Positions 11,764 to 21,677 of a DNA stretch of 64,000 bases are shown here, one piece after another. The position numbers and the translations under genes are program-made. Within the stretch, counting starts at the first letter, position 1. Each line of letters starts with the position of its first letter. The notes below the pieces were generated by a model. The model saw only the letters and a program-made list of their open reading frames with translations, had not been told where the DNA came from and made no database searches. The stretch lies in contig NC_089431.1 in NCBI RefSeq assembly GCF_026210795.1, positions 5,766,001 to 5,830,000 on the forward strand, written 5' to 3'. The DNA comes from Rhizophagus irregularis (Eukaryota; Glomeromycota; Glomeromycetes; Glomerales; Glomeraceae).

Positions 11764-14700
11764 ATGATATTAACTACACTAATTTTAATTTTTTTCCTTA
11801 AAAAAAAAGAAATGACATTAATTATTTTAAAAGAATTGCTAGAAGCTATTATATTTAATAAAGGATGGAAACTTGTTTTGGTTGCATTTTTTATTGCGTT
11901 TTTAGATAGTTGTGCATGGGTTTACACGGAAGATACTAATAATACACGATTTGATCTAATAGTTATAGTAATAGGGTTATCTTATATATTGTATACTGAA
12001 GCAGATAGAATGCGATTATCAAGACAAGAATTTCAATGGGTGATTTTGAGATTTTGTGATAAAAAACCTCATCAAGCGTATTCTTGCATATTTCTTTTCA
12101 TATTGTCAATATTATACTACAATATATATGTGAGCTCTATTATTCTTATTATATTATTTACATTTTTATCTGATTTCGCACCAAATAATTTACTCGGAAT
12201 TTCTGAATTTGGGTCAAAAATATTTAAAATTGTACATTATATTATTCCACCAATTATAATGGTGATTTTGTTTAAATTGTTTCTAGCAATATTAATGACT
12301 TCAAAATCGACTCTTGAGATATTATCTTCCGTTATCTATGAGGAATTAATGTTCTATTTAATGGGGTTTGCAATTCCATTTTTATTAATATTTTCAACGG
12401 TTAATTATCAGATGTTTGTTAATCATTACAACAAAAACCTTTCACTTTATACTTACTTTTTATTTTCGTTGAAAATGCAAAAATTGTATTGGTTGGTGGT
12501 GTTTGAAGTTTTAAGTATTTTACCACCAATATGCATTCATTGTGGTCATACGCGATCAGAGCGGAATTGGTGTCAAAATTGTGCAAAGAAATATTTTATT
12601 AATAATATATCAAAATGGACAAGCGGTCATGAAGTTATTGATAATTTAATTAAAGAATTTCAATTTAAAGCAAAAAATGAATTTGAATGTATAGAATGGA
12701 TTCCTTTTAATGAATTTGATATTATCAAAGAAATTGGTAAAGGAGGATTTGGTACAGTTTATTCCGCAACTTGGAAAAGTGGTCCTTTAACTATGTTAAA
12801 TGGAAATTTTGGAAGGATTAACAGATCCGGTCAACAAAAAGTTGCTATAAAAACTCTTGGTCGTTCAGATAATATTACAAAAGAATTTTTACATGAATTA
12901 GAAGCTCATATAAAATGTGCTACAACATATTCAAGCGATTTTTTTGCTGTACTTAGGTGTTATGGTTTAAGTCAAGATCCCGTCTCAGGATCGTATATGA
13001 TTGTAATAGATTTGGTAGAAAATGGAAGCTTAAATCAATATTTACAAAAAAAATTTTCAACTCTTAAATGGAATGAAGATAAATTAAGATTACTTGTAGA
13101 AATATCTAGTGGATTGAAAGTAGTTCATGAAGTAGATCTTGTGCATCATGATTTTCATACTGGCAATATTTTAATAGGAAAAGAGGGTACAGCCTATTTG
13201 GCAGATTTAGGACTAAGTCGTCCCGCTAATATACAATCATCTAAATCTGATGCTTTTGGTGTGTTACCGTTCGTTGCTCCTGAAGTCTTACGCGGAAATT
13301 CATATACTAAAGCTTCCGATATTTACAGTTTTGGAATGATCATGTGGGCGGTGTCTTCGGGTCAAAATCCTTTTTCACGTTATGAACTTAATAGTGATCT
13401 GGCATTAAGAATAGTAACGGAATGTGTAAGGCCACCTATTATTAAAGGAATTCCTAAAATCTATGTAGATTTAATGGTAAAATGTTGGGATCCTGATCCA
13501 TTAAAAAGACCTTCAGCTGCTGATTTAGAAAAAACATTTAGAAAATGGTATTTTAATGGGGAATTTTATGATAAATTTGCACAAGCTGATAAATTAAGTG
13601 TCGATTATATTACGAATATTATACAACGAAGTCAACCTATTTCTAGTTATAAAAGTCACAAAAGTTCAATTTGTCGGCGTAAGTTTGTAATAATAATACA
13701 TAATAATATGATGTTAGTTTATTGTTTTATTAAATGTAATTTTTTTTTTTAATTAATAGCATTAGATTATGACGTAAGTAATGTATTAGATTCAACGCAA
13801 CTAGGATTAGTTATAGATAATGAGATGCAAGGTAAATATTGGTATTCGAATTGTCCAAAGTGATCAAACAGCCTAAAATAAGTAACTATTATTTTTACAA
13901 ACATTAAAGGATCCAAACAATTAAATGAGATAAATTTAGGTAAAAGTATATTTAAAAAAAAATGTTTTTTTTAAAAAAATATTACTTTATATATTTGCTT
14001 ATGTTACATGAATCAACGCAACTAGAATTAGCTCTTGATAATAAAACTTCAGGTAAATTGTGCTTTAACTTTATTTTAAATATTAGATAAAAATCTGAAA
14101 TTATTTTATTATTCTAATTAGAAAATCAAGAAAGCCAATTTATTCATAGCTATAGCAAATTTGTTTCTAACAAATTTATTGAAGAAGCTGAAAAAAATAA
14201 TGGTAAAATTTATATAAAATCACCTTATTATTAGTATTTGATTATAATATTAACTTTTTTTTCTTGCATTAAAGAATCTAAAAAATCAAAGCAATTTGAT
14301 AAGACAAATTTTGGTAAGAATATATTTTAATGTGTTTAATTTCTTTGATATTGTTAATTTTATATACTAAATAATATATATATATTAAATCTAAAATTAC
14401 CAGAGTTAGGATTAGTTCTTAATAATAAAATATCAGGTAAATATACTTATTATTTTAATTATTTTAAATGAATAAAATCTGAGATTTTTTATTATATTTA
14501 TTTTTATAATAAATGATCAAAAAATCCAATCTATTAATAATAAATGTGTTTCTTATAAAGAAAATAAAAAAACAAATCAATTAAATAAGATGAATCCAGG
14601 TAAGATTTATATAAAAATAATTGATTTTTATTATTATTTAAAATATAATATAATTAATATTATAATATTATTTTATTTGCTTATTAAAGAATCTGAAAAG

Positions 14701-15972
14701 TTTGATGAAATAAATTTTAGTAAGAATATATTTTTAAAATGAATTTAATTTTCTTTAATCTTATTAGTTTTATATACTAAATAATATATATATATATATA
14801 TTATATTTAGAATCATCAGAATTAGAATTAGTTCTTAATGATGAAACAGGTAAAATATACTTTTATTTTGAATAAATAAAATCTGAGATTTTTTATTATA
14901 TTTTTATAATAAATAATCAAAAAAACTAATTATTAACAATAAATATATTTTTTATAAAGAGAATAATAAAAAAACAAACCCTTTAAATAAAATAAATTCA
15001 GGTAAGATTTACAGTCAAATCTTGATATAGCGAACCTTTAATATAGTGAATTTTTTAGACAATTATAATAAATTTCCTTTCACTATAATGAATTAACCAA
15101 TCAAATCTCTTAAAATCTTCACTATAGGGTTTGTTATAACAAGGGTTAACTATATATAAAAATAATTGATTTTTATTATTATTTAAAATATAATATATTA
15201 ATATAATTTTATTTTACTTATAAAAATATTTAAAGAATTAATGAAATAAATTTTGGTAAGAATATATTTTAAAATGAATTTAATTTTCTTTAATCTTATT
15301 AGTTTTATATACTAAATAATATATATATATATTATATTTAGAATCATCAGAATTAGAATTAGTTCTTAATAATGAAACAGGTAAAATATACTTTTATTTT
15401 AAATAAATAAAGATTTTTTATTATATTTTTATAATAAATAATCAAAAAAACTAATTTATTAATAATAAATATATTTTTTTATAAAGAAAATAATAAAAAA
15501 ACAAACCCTTTAAATAAAATAAATTCAGGTAAGATTTATATAAAAATAATTGATTTTTAAAATATAATATATTAATATAATTTTATTTACTTATAAAAAT
15601 ATTTAAAGAATTAAAAAAATTTGATGAAATAAATTTTGGTAAGAATATATTTTAAGAGTGAATTTATTTACCGCACCCTGCGTTACAACGCATCCTTCCT
15701 TTTTTGTAAATTGTTTATGTCGATCTTTAGTTTATACACCGCACCCCCCCTTAAAATGGCAAATGATAAACATACAAATATATATAAATTTGTAAGGCAG
15801 GGTGCGGTAAATACATTATTTCATATTTTAAAATGAATTTAATTTTCTTTAATCTTATTAGTTTTATATACTAAATAATATATATATATATATATTATAT
15901 TTAGAATCATCAGAATTAAAATTAGTTCTTAATGATAAAATATCAGATAAAATAAATTCTTGTTATATATAA
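11764..15972 (+). CDS. multi-pass membrane TKL-like kinase with micro-exon tail
   Basis: Exon 1 (11764-13678) encodes about 638 aa. Residues ~20-255 contain roughly six or seven hydrophobic helices, followed by a CxxC...CxxC zinc-ribbon-like patch (from C257). The SGHEVIDN...EWIPFNEF linker leads into the kinase: glycine loop GKGGFG (325-330), VAIK K363, catalytic loop HHDFHTGN with D463 (HHD instead of HRD), DLG D481, APE and DIYSFG present, so it should be active. Twelve or more short exons follow, all entering and leaving in phase 1: 13760-13831, 13910-13939, 14122-14202, 14275-14313, 14404-14436, 14561-14599, 14690-14719, 14811-14849, 14960-15001, 15342-15380, 15487-15528, 15609-15638, 15905-15972 (stop). 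That gives about 832 aa. Units at 14011-14052 (acceptor AG replaced by TG) and 15236-15255 (20 nt) appear broken. The topology suggests a membrane-anchored receptor-like or sensor kinase. The start could also be the ATG at 11812. Confidence 0.82.
15012..15150 (+). mobile_element. pogo/Tc1-like MITE (139 bp) in kinase intron
   Basis: The element begins CAGTCAAATCTTGATATAG and ends with an imperfect inverted copy (...ACAAGGGTTAAC). It is flanked by TA at 15010-15011 and 15151-15152. The equivalent intron of the next module (from 15529) is an empty site, which fixes the borders. CAGTnnAACC ends with TA duplication are typical of pogo-like Tc1/mariner elements. It has no coding capacity. Confidence 0.85.
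15656..15822. mobile_element. Mutator-type MITE (167 bp) in kinase intron
   Basis: The ends are imperfect inverted repeats of about 33 bp sharing TATTTACCGCACCCTGC. The flanks carry a perfect 9-bp direct duplication, ATATTTTAA, at 15647-15655 and 15823-15831. The same intron in sister modules (14720 and 15256 onward) has one copy of the 9-mer and no insert, so the insertion is proven by internal comparison. The 9-bp duplication and G-starting ends fit the Mutator superfamily. Confidence 0.85.
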
Positions 15973-16152
15973 AACTGAAATTAGATTAATTTTAATCTTT
16001 AAATAGTCAAAAATCAAATATCAAAATAAATTTAACTTTAATTCTTAAAAGTCAAAATAATTAAATTAAATATTAAATAATTATCTATAATTATTAAATT
16101 TTTAATAATAAAATTATTTTAATAATATTTAGTATCTAGTAATTAGAATTTA

Positions 16153-16279
16153 ATATCAACTTCACTATAAGACTATAGTAAAGATTTTTGATTGGTTAAT
16201 TCGTTATAGTGAGGGAAATTTATTATAATTATTTGAAAAATTCACTATATCAAGAGTTCACTATATCAAGGTTTGACTG
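16153..16279 (-). mobile_element. second pogo/Tc1-like MITE copy, inverted
   Basis: On the minus strand this reads CAGTCAAACCTTGATATAGTG at 16279 and runs parallel to the copy at 15012-15150, including the shared interior AACGAATTAACCAATCAAA. TA dinucleotides border it at about 16151-16152 and 16280-16281. The inner end is diverged, so the left border is approximate. Confidence 0.7.
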
Positions 16280-16599
16280 TAATCTATAATTCATTTGAAA
16301 ATTTCAATCAAGATAAATTAAATAGTAGTAAAATTGTATAAATAGCATTAATATTAAACACTCTATTTTTACTTAAATATTAGATTTGTTATTTCTTTAT
16401 TTATTACACTATAATTTACATTTATATTTACTATCTATATTAATAGAATTGAAAAATTTTTACATTCCATCCTATCTTATATAACTATATTTCATTCTAT
16501 AAGATTCATATTTTATTATTCCATTCTATTTTCTATAATTCCATTTATAATCACAGGTCGAATGAAAAAAAATCGGATTTTGACCCTTTTAAAATAGTT

Positions 16600-17235
16600 T
16601 TGCCGATATTAGCATATACATGCCGATTTTTCGCGTATTTATGTATAGATTTGCCCATTTATGCCGATTTTTAATAAAATCCGATACATCAGTCGGAAAT
16701 ACCAATTTTTAATGGCCGATCTTTGTTAATATTAAATTCGGATGTTGTTATTATTATATAGTATTGTCCGCTTTTCACATCGGAGGTTTGATATACAAAT
16801 CGGAATTTGCTCCTTTAAATATAGCCATGCCAATTTCAGTATAGCTTTCGATGAAATCCGATAATTCAGTCGGAAATATCAATTTTTAATGACCGATCTT
16901 TGTTAAATAAAACCGATATTAAATTCGGATGTTGTTATTATTATATAGTATTGTTCGCTTTTCATATCGCAGGTCTGATGTACAAATCGGAATTCGCTCC
17001 TTTAAATATAGCCACGCTAATTTCAGTATAGCTTTCGACGAAATCCGATAATTCAGTCGGAAATACCAATTTTTAATGACCGATCTTTGTTAAATAAAAC
17101 CGATATTAAATTCGGATGTCGTTATTATTATATAGTATTGTTCGCTTTTCATATCGCAGGTCTGATGTACAAATCGGAATTCGCTCCTTTAAATATAGCC
17201 ATGCCGATTACAGCATATCTTTGCCGATTTAAAGT
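16600..17235 (+). repeat. left subterminal tandem repeat (177/187 bp units)
   Basis: About three tandem copies of a unit containing GTCGGAAATA, GACCGATCTTTGTTAA, AAATTCGGATG, TATAGTATTG and CGGAATTCGCTCC. The GTCGGAAAT landmark falls at 16692, 16869 and 17056, giving 177- then 187-bp spacing; the first copy lacks 10 bp. The unit is rich in CCGAT/ATCGG words, which are shared with the right end of the element. Subterminal repeats of this kind bind the transposase or accessory protein in plant CACTA elements; that role here is inferred. Confidence 0.8.
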
Positions 17236-17721
17236 ATAATACTGTCGCGGTAATACTGCAGACTTAATAATTTTAATATATATATATATACACTAATGTA
17301 CCGACTTCATAACAATGAAAATTCGGATAGAGAAGAAAAAAAGGAAGCATTGGAAAATAAGTGAATTAAACCTTCACGATATACTTAAAGATAATAAACT
17401 TAGACTTAGGTATGAAAATTAAGTTAAGCTTCTTAACTTAACAAATGGAAATATACTTATACCATATAGGAAAAAGAGAACATAATTATTTAAAAAAAAA
17501 TTATTTTGATTTTTTTTTTATTATTATTATTATTATCAGGTAAGTTGGAGCGCGAACGTAATAAGTTTCTCGGATTTTTTAGAGCTTGATTTTCCGCTGA
17601 AATTAACAAAAGATATGTTAATGAAATAATATGAAATAATAGGACAAAGATATTTTTAAGTAATAAGGAAGATACTTACATCGTAATTTGCGTATTTGCC
17701 GGTGAAGAGTAGAAATTGATT
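17236..17721. other. spacer inside the CACTA-like element
   Basis: AT-rich, no supported gene. It includes a short TA repeat near 17277-17290 and a possible splice-like stretch near 17540. The 3' end of the small coiled-coil gene lies to its right. Confidence 0.45.
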
Positions 17722-18293
17722 CTACTTCAAGGTTCTCCAGCTCCTCAACCCTATCTTCTGCGTCCGCCCCAGTGCATTAATAGTCCTTTGCGAGCATTTT
17801 GAGTCTTGTAGTGCATTAGTAGTCCTTCGACGAGCATTTTGGAGCTCTTGTATCTTGGTTTGCGAAGCATCTAATGCTTTTTTCGTTGCTTTTAACTCCG
17901 CAAGGCATGTTCCCAGGCCTCTGTTATAACAATCGACATTCACTGAGCAATAAAAAAATACATATACAGTATATAAAAATAATGGGTGGTTAGCAAAAGC
18001 TAAGTGAATAAGTCGATAGTCCTTGGAAGCATTCTTCAGGATTGTTCCATTTAAGAACCGAGACTGCCCTGGAGGTACAAGACCTCGTCTCTTCAGGTGA
18101 CCCATCTAAGAACCGGACAGCTCTGGAGTATAAAACTCCGTCTACAGGCGACTCCATTAGAGAAATACAACCATGAACCTTGCGTACGATACCCACTTTT
18201 CAAAAATTTTACGGTCGTCATACGCTTCGCTTTGAGCGTCTTAAAACGCTCCTTAGATTTTTTCTGCGAGGTTGTGGAACGGCGAGAACCCAT
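17722..18293 (-). CDS. small basic coiled-coil protein of the element (model uncertain)
   Basis: The ATG at 18293 opens a very basic N-terminus (MGSRRSTTSQKKSKERFK then TLKAKRM). The frame of 17722-18105 ends in a coiled coil (CLAELKATKKALDASQTKIQ then ELQNARRR). The two parts are in different frames and must be joined by splicing, or by a frameshift, somewhere in 17935-18200; I could not fix the junction. The same layout, a basic MG-K/R-rich start followed by a coiled coil, is seen in the gene at 25343-25759 near the other side of the transposase, so the two may be paralogues. The internal part contains two similar ~27-bp segments (CTCCAG...GGTTCTTA.ATGG). Function unknown; a DNA-binding accessory factor is a guess. 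Confidence 0.4.
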
Positions 18294-18554
18294 AATGGCG
18301 TTAATAAAATATAATTGATGAAAAGACAAAAATTATTGAGCGAAAGTAAAGGGCATGGAATGATGAAAGGTAGATTTTATATAATAAAAATACGCGTCCT
18401 GAAAAACGCGAACAAGCTGATGAAAATACACGTGAATTTTAGAATAATTATTTTTAGAATAAGGAGAATAGCAACTTTAAATTAGTAATATATTATTTTG
18501 AGATTTGAGCCGATTTTTAATAACGTTATTCAAATTTATAGAAAATTCATTTTA

Positions 18555-18800
18555 TTAAAATGTTATTTTTTTATTTAAAGGAATAACTGCCATATAATTT
18601 TTTATCTTTCTCACTTCAACATTAAATTACATGTAATAATACATTATATATTGGTATTATACTATCTCTATCCATAATTCTATATTACATGATTTTATGT
18701 CGTTATATACTTGACAATAAAATCTTATCTTGAGAATCATGAATCGGTTTATACCATTTAACTAGTGCAAGTAATTATTTAAATAGACCTGTCCCTTAAG
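18555..18800 (-). pseudogene. relic of Tnp2 transposase C-terminus
   Basis: This stretch aligns by eye with 21690-21930, the 3' end of the transposase gene. Shared landmarks in the same order are TTTTTTTATTTAAAGGAAT, CCATAATTCTATATTACATG, ATTTTATGTC, CTTGACAA and TACCATTTAACTAGTGC. Small deletions and substitutions destroy the frame. It shows that a second, diverged transposase copy was once in or beside this element. Confidence 0.75.
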
Positions 18801-19441
18801 GTCTATAGGTCCGGAATGTCTAAAAATTTGCAAATCACATGAATTTTCACTCTGGACCCACAATGGTTAGTATTTACGAGTGATAGTTTAGCCGTTTCCA
18901 AACTGATACATACGCCCAATTGCAACAATCATGATTAAAAAAAATACTTTTGTCAATTGATTGGTTACTATAAAATCGCCTTATATTGTTCGACATTCCA
19001 ATTGTCGAAAACGGCAATAATCGTAGTATAATTATTTGTTAATATTTCACGTGAACAAACAAATCAATAATTATTTATATAAAACTTTCTCCATCCCTTT
19101 ATCGAATTTTAGAACGATGGTTGATTGATTGTTTTGTTAAGTAAATTTCATTTTACGATTTTTAATAGTGATATATACATGATAATTAATTAAGTGATAT
19201 CGATGGTATCAATTTTTAGTTTAATTTTAATAGTGATATACACATGATAATTAATTTAGTGATATCGATGATATTAATTTAATTAAGTGATATCGATGAT
19301 ATTAATTTTTAATTAAGAGATAACGATTATGATATTATTTTAATGATGTAAGTAATGGTTAAATAGGTGACTTTTCACCTTTCTTTTCGGTTCAATCTTG
19401 TTTCTTTACATTATTAAAATGAAAAAAAAATAAATTGACGC
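18801..19441. other. spacer with GATATCGATGATAT repeats
   Basis: No gene. From about 19165 to 19330 several diverged direct repeats of AATTAAGTGATATCGATGATATTAATTTTT occur in tandem (never more than partly conserved). This lies just upstream of the RS-rich accessory gene and may belong to its promoter. Confidence 0.5.
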
Positions 19442-21514
19442 TTATTCCTATTTCACGTAGCGAATCACATCCTCGTTCTCCTTCTCAGGGTCCGCTCTCA
19501 GCAATATCATCAATCTCCTTCCTCTCACTCCCATCGACGTCGACGTCGACATCATTCTCGTTCTCTCCCCTCCCCTCCCTCCCTCCTCACTCGTCGACGT
19601 CGACGTCGACATCATTCTCGTTCTCGACACCATTATGATTCTCTCCTCCTCCTCTCCCTCCTCACTCGTCGACGTCGACGTCGACATCATTCTCGTTCTC
19701 GACACCATTATCATTCTCTCTCCTCCTCCTCCTCCTCTCACTCTCGTCGACGTCGACATCATTATCATTCTCGTTCTTCCAATTCTCATTCTCAACAATC
19801 CTCTCTCCCCTCTAGGGGGAGATCGTTAACAAAAAGTATTATTATTTATATTTTTATTGAAATTATATTTAATATGACCTGTACTAATTACTTGTAAAAT
19901 AATAGGAAATTTGCCGGATTTATCGGAAGGTGGTTATATATATATATTATTATCAAATCAATTAAAAATATAATAAATTTATAATATTTTATTAACTTCT
20001 GATAGGTGGACAACAGCAACATCATCAAGAAGAGCAATCTTCGCAATCTTTTAGGTGAGGACCCATTCATATCATCGCTTCATCAACTTCGCGCTTCTTT
20101 GCATAACTGTTTTTCCTATTATAAAATTATTAAATCAAGAAATTCAAGAACTAAAAAGCGCGGTATCACAATTGTCTAGTCGACTGGAGGCTTTGACAGG
20201 CAGTAACTCCAGCCATTCTAGTGATAAGACGATCGCGAGTATAACAACAAGTGTTAATCGAAGTCTATCACCCGTAATAAGCAGAAATAAAGGAAAAAAA
20301 CTATCACCAATGACTCCAGGCTTTAAAAAACACTTCGTGTAAGTTACACCTCTATTATAAAATATTTATCTTTTATAATCTTTAATCATATTCATTATTA
20401 TTTTAAATAGGATGAAGTTGTTCAAATCATTAATAATTTAGGTTCCAGAATTTCGTTTGATGTTTCACAAACGTTTAGTGACCAGAAGAAATCAATAAAC
20501 AAAAAACTTTTACCAGCGGTAAAAGCGGCAATGAATCCATCGATTGAAGTATACGATACCGAGATTGTTAATGTAATCAAACAGCTTCATAAGTCTCGCC
20601 GAGATATCTGGAAAATAACCCAGGATGGCAAATTAGATACGCACAGTAGACGTCAACATATGACTTCTCGGCGAGACCAAGTACGAAATTTAATAAAATG
20701 CAAAATTTGTCAATTATTTCTAATTGTCTATGCAATCAATTAACATTATTAATTAACTATTAATTAACTTTTTAACAGAAAATGACGCGACGTAAACGCG
20801 GTTTACAACACATGATTAACACAAAAGACAAGGTTTTAAATGACTGCAAACCTCAAGAAATTACCTGGGACGAGTACATGAAAGATTGTGAAAAAATTGT
20901 AGTGATCTCGGAACTTCATTCCGATGAGTGGTCATCGGAAGATGAAAATCTTGCCAACAATGAAAAAAATCTAGAGAAAAGACCAGAACGTTTAGATAAA
21001 TCGAATTCTGTAATCAAAATACATGAAAAAAAATGGAAATCTACGAGAGTATGTAAAGTTATTTCTTTATCAATATAACATTTATAAATAATATTTTTTT
21101 TTTAATTAGATTAGGAGAATTCTAAGTAGGGCGGATGAAATCGGGGAGAGTATTGGAACTGGTCTAATCCGTATGCGTCATCGTTTAGATAATGTCATCG
21201 ATAATAAAAGTAGACCGACAGAAATAATGCCAGACTGGTGGATTTCTTCCACCTGGGCGCCAGTTAGCGAAGACAGCGAAGACAGCGAAGACAGCAATGA
21301 AAGTCATAATGAAGGTGGTGATAATAATGATGACAATAATAATAATGATGACAATAATAATAATGATGACAATAATAATAATGATGACAATAATAATAAT
21401 GATGACAATAATGATGAGGATGACAATAATAACAATAGTGGCAATAATAATAACAACGAATTCGATGACAACAACAACAACAACAACGATAATAACCCTT
21501 TAGTAGTTTTATAA
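19442..21514 (+). CDS. RS-rich/acidic accessory protein of the CACTA-like element, copy A
   Basis: Recognised through its paralogue at 27154-29227. Exon 1 (about 19442-19835) is Arg/Ser/His-rich in the frame ending PSRGRSLTKS; it holds four blocks of CGTCGACGTCGACATCATTC. Then come 19906-19929, 20006-20054, a part with NQEIQELKSAV to 20336, and three solid exons: 20411-20680 (270 nt, DEVVQI...SRRDQ), 20779-21048 (270 nt, KMTRRKRGLQHMIN..., ELHSDEW) and 21110-21514 (IRRILSRADEIG..., PDWWISSTW, then a D/N-rich acidic tail). No good ATG exists for exon 1 and I found no acceptor for the NQEIQEL exon, so the 5' half may be damaged. The gene is convergent with the transposase 164 bp away. By position it resembles the TnpA partner of plant CACTA elements; no sequence similarity is claimed. 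Confidence 0.7.
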
Positions 21515-21677
21515 ATATAATATATGTAACAATAATATAATAATAATATAATAAAAATATGATATATCCTTTAATAAAAAAAATTAGTTATAATTTAATC
21601 AAATACAAATGTTATATAATTCAAATTCGTCATTCCGATTTACATATAAACAATTTTATATAAGATTCATTTGTTTT

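Larger units (their letters stand above)
13760..15972 (+). repeat. tandem ~390-bp micro-exon module array
   Basis: Within the kinase gene, a trio of tiny exons recurs: an S unit (SSELELVLNNET-like, 33-39 nt), a K unit (NNKKTNPLNKINS-like, 39-42 nt) and an F unit (SEKFDEINF-like, 30 nt). S units start at 14404, 14811, 15342 and 15905. The last two intervals fall to about 390 bp after removing the two MITE insertions; the first is 407 bp. Introns between copies are also alike (for example ACTAAATAATATATATA before each S unit), so whole exon-intron modules were duplicated. More diverged ancestors of the same units lie at 13760-14313. Every intact unit is a multiple of three and phase 1-1. Confidence 0.85.

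Noticed and set aside
19448-19829. Alternative frames through the CGTCGACGTCGAC repeats (Ser/Thr-, Val/Asp- and minus-strand Arg/Met-rich)
   Set aside because: The repeat is open in several frames. Only the RS frame ending SRGRSLTKS matches the paralogue at 27154.
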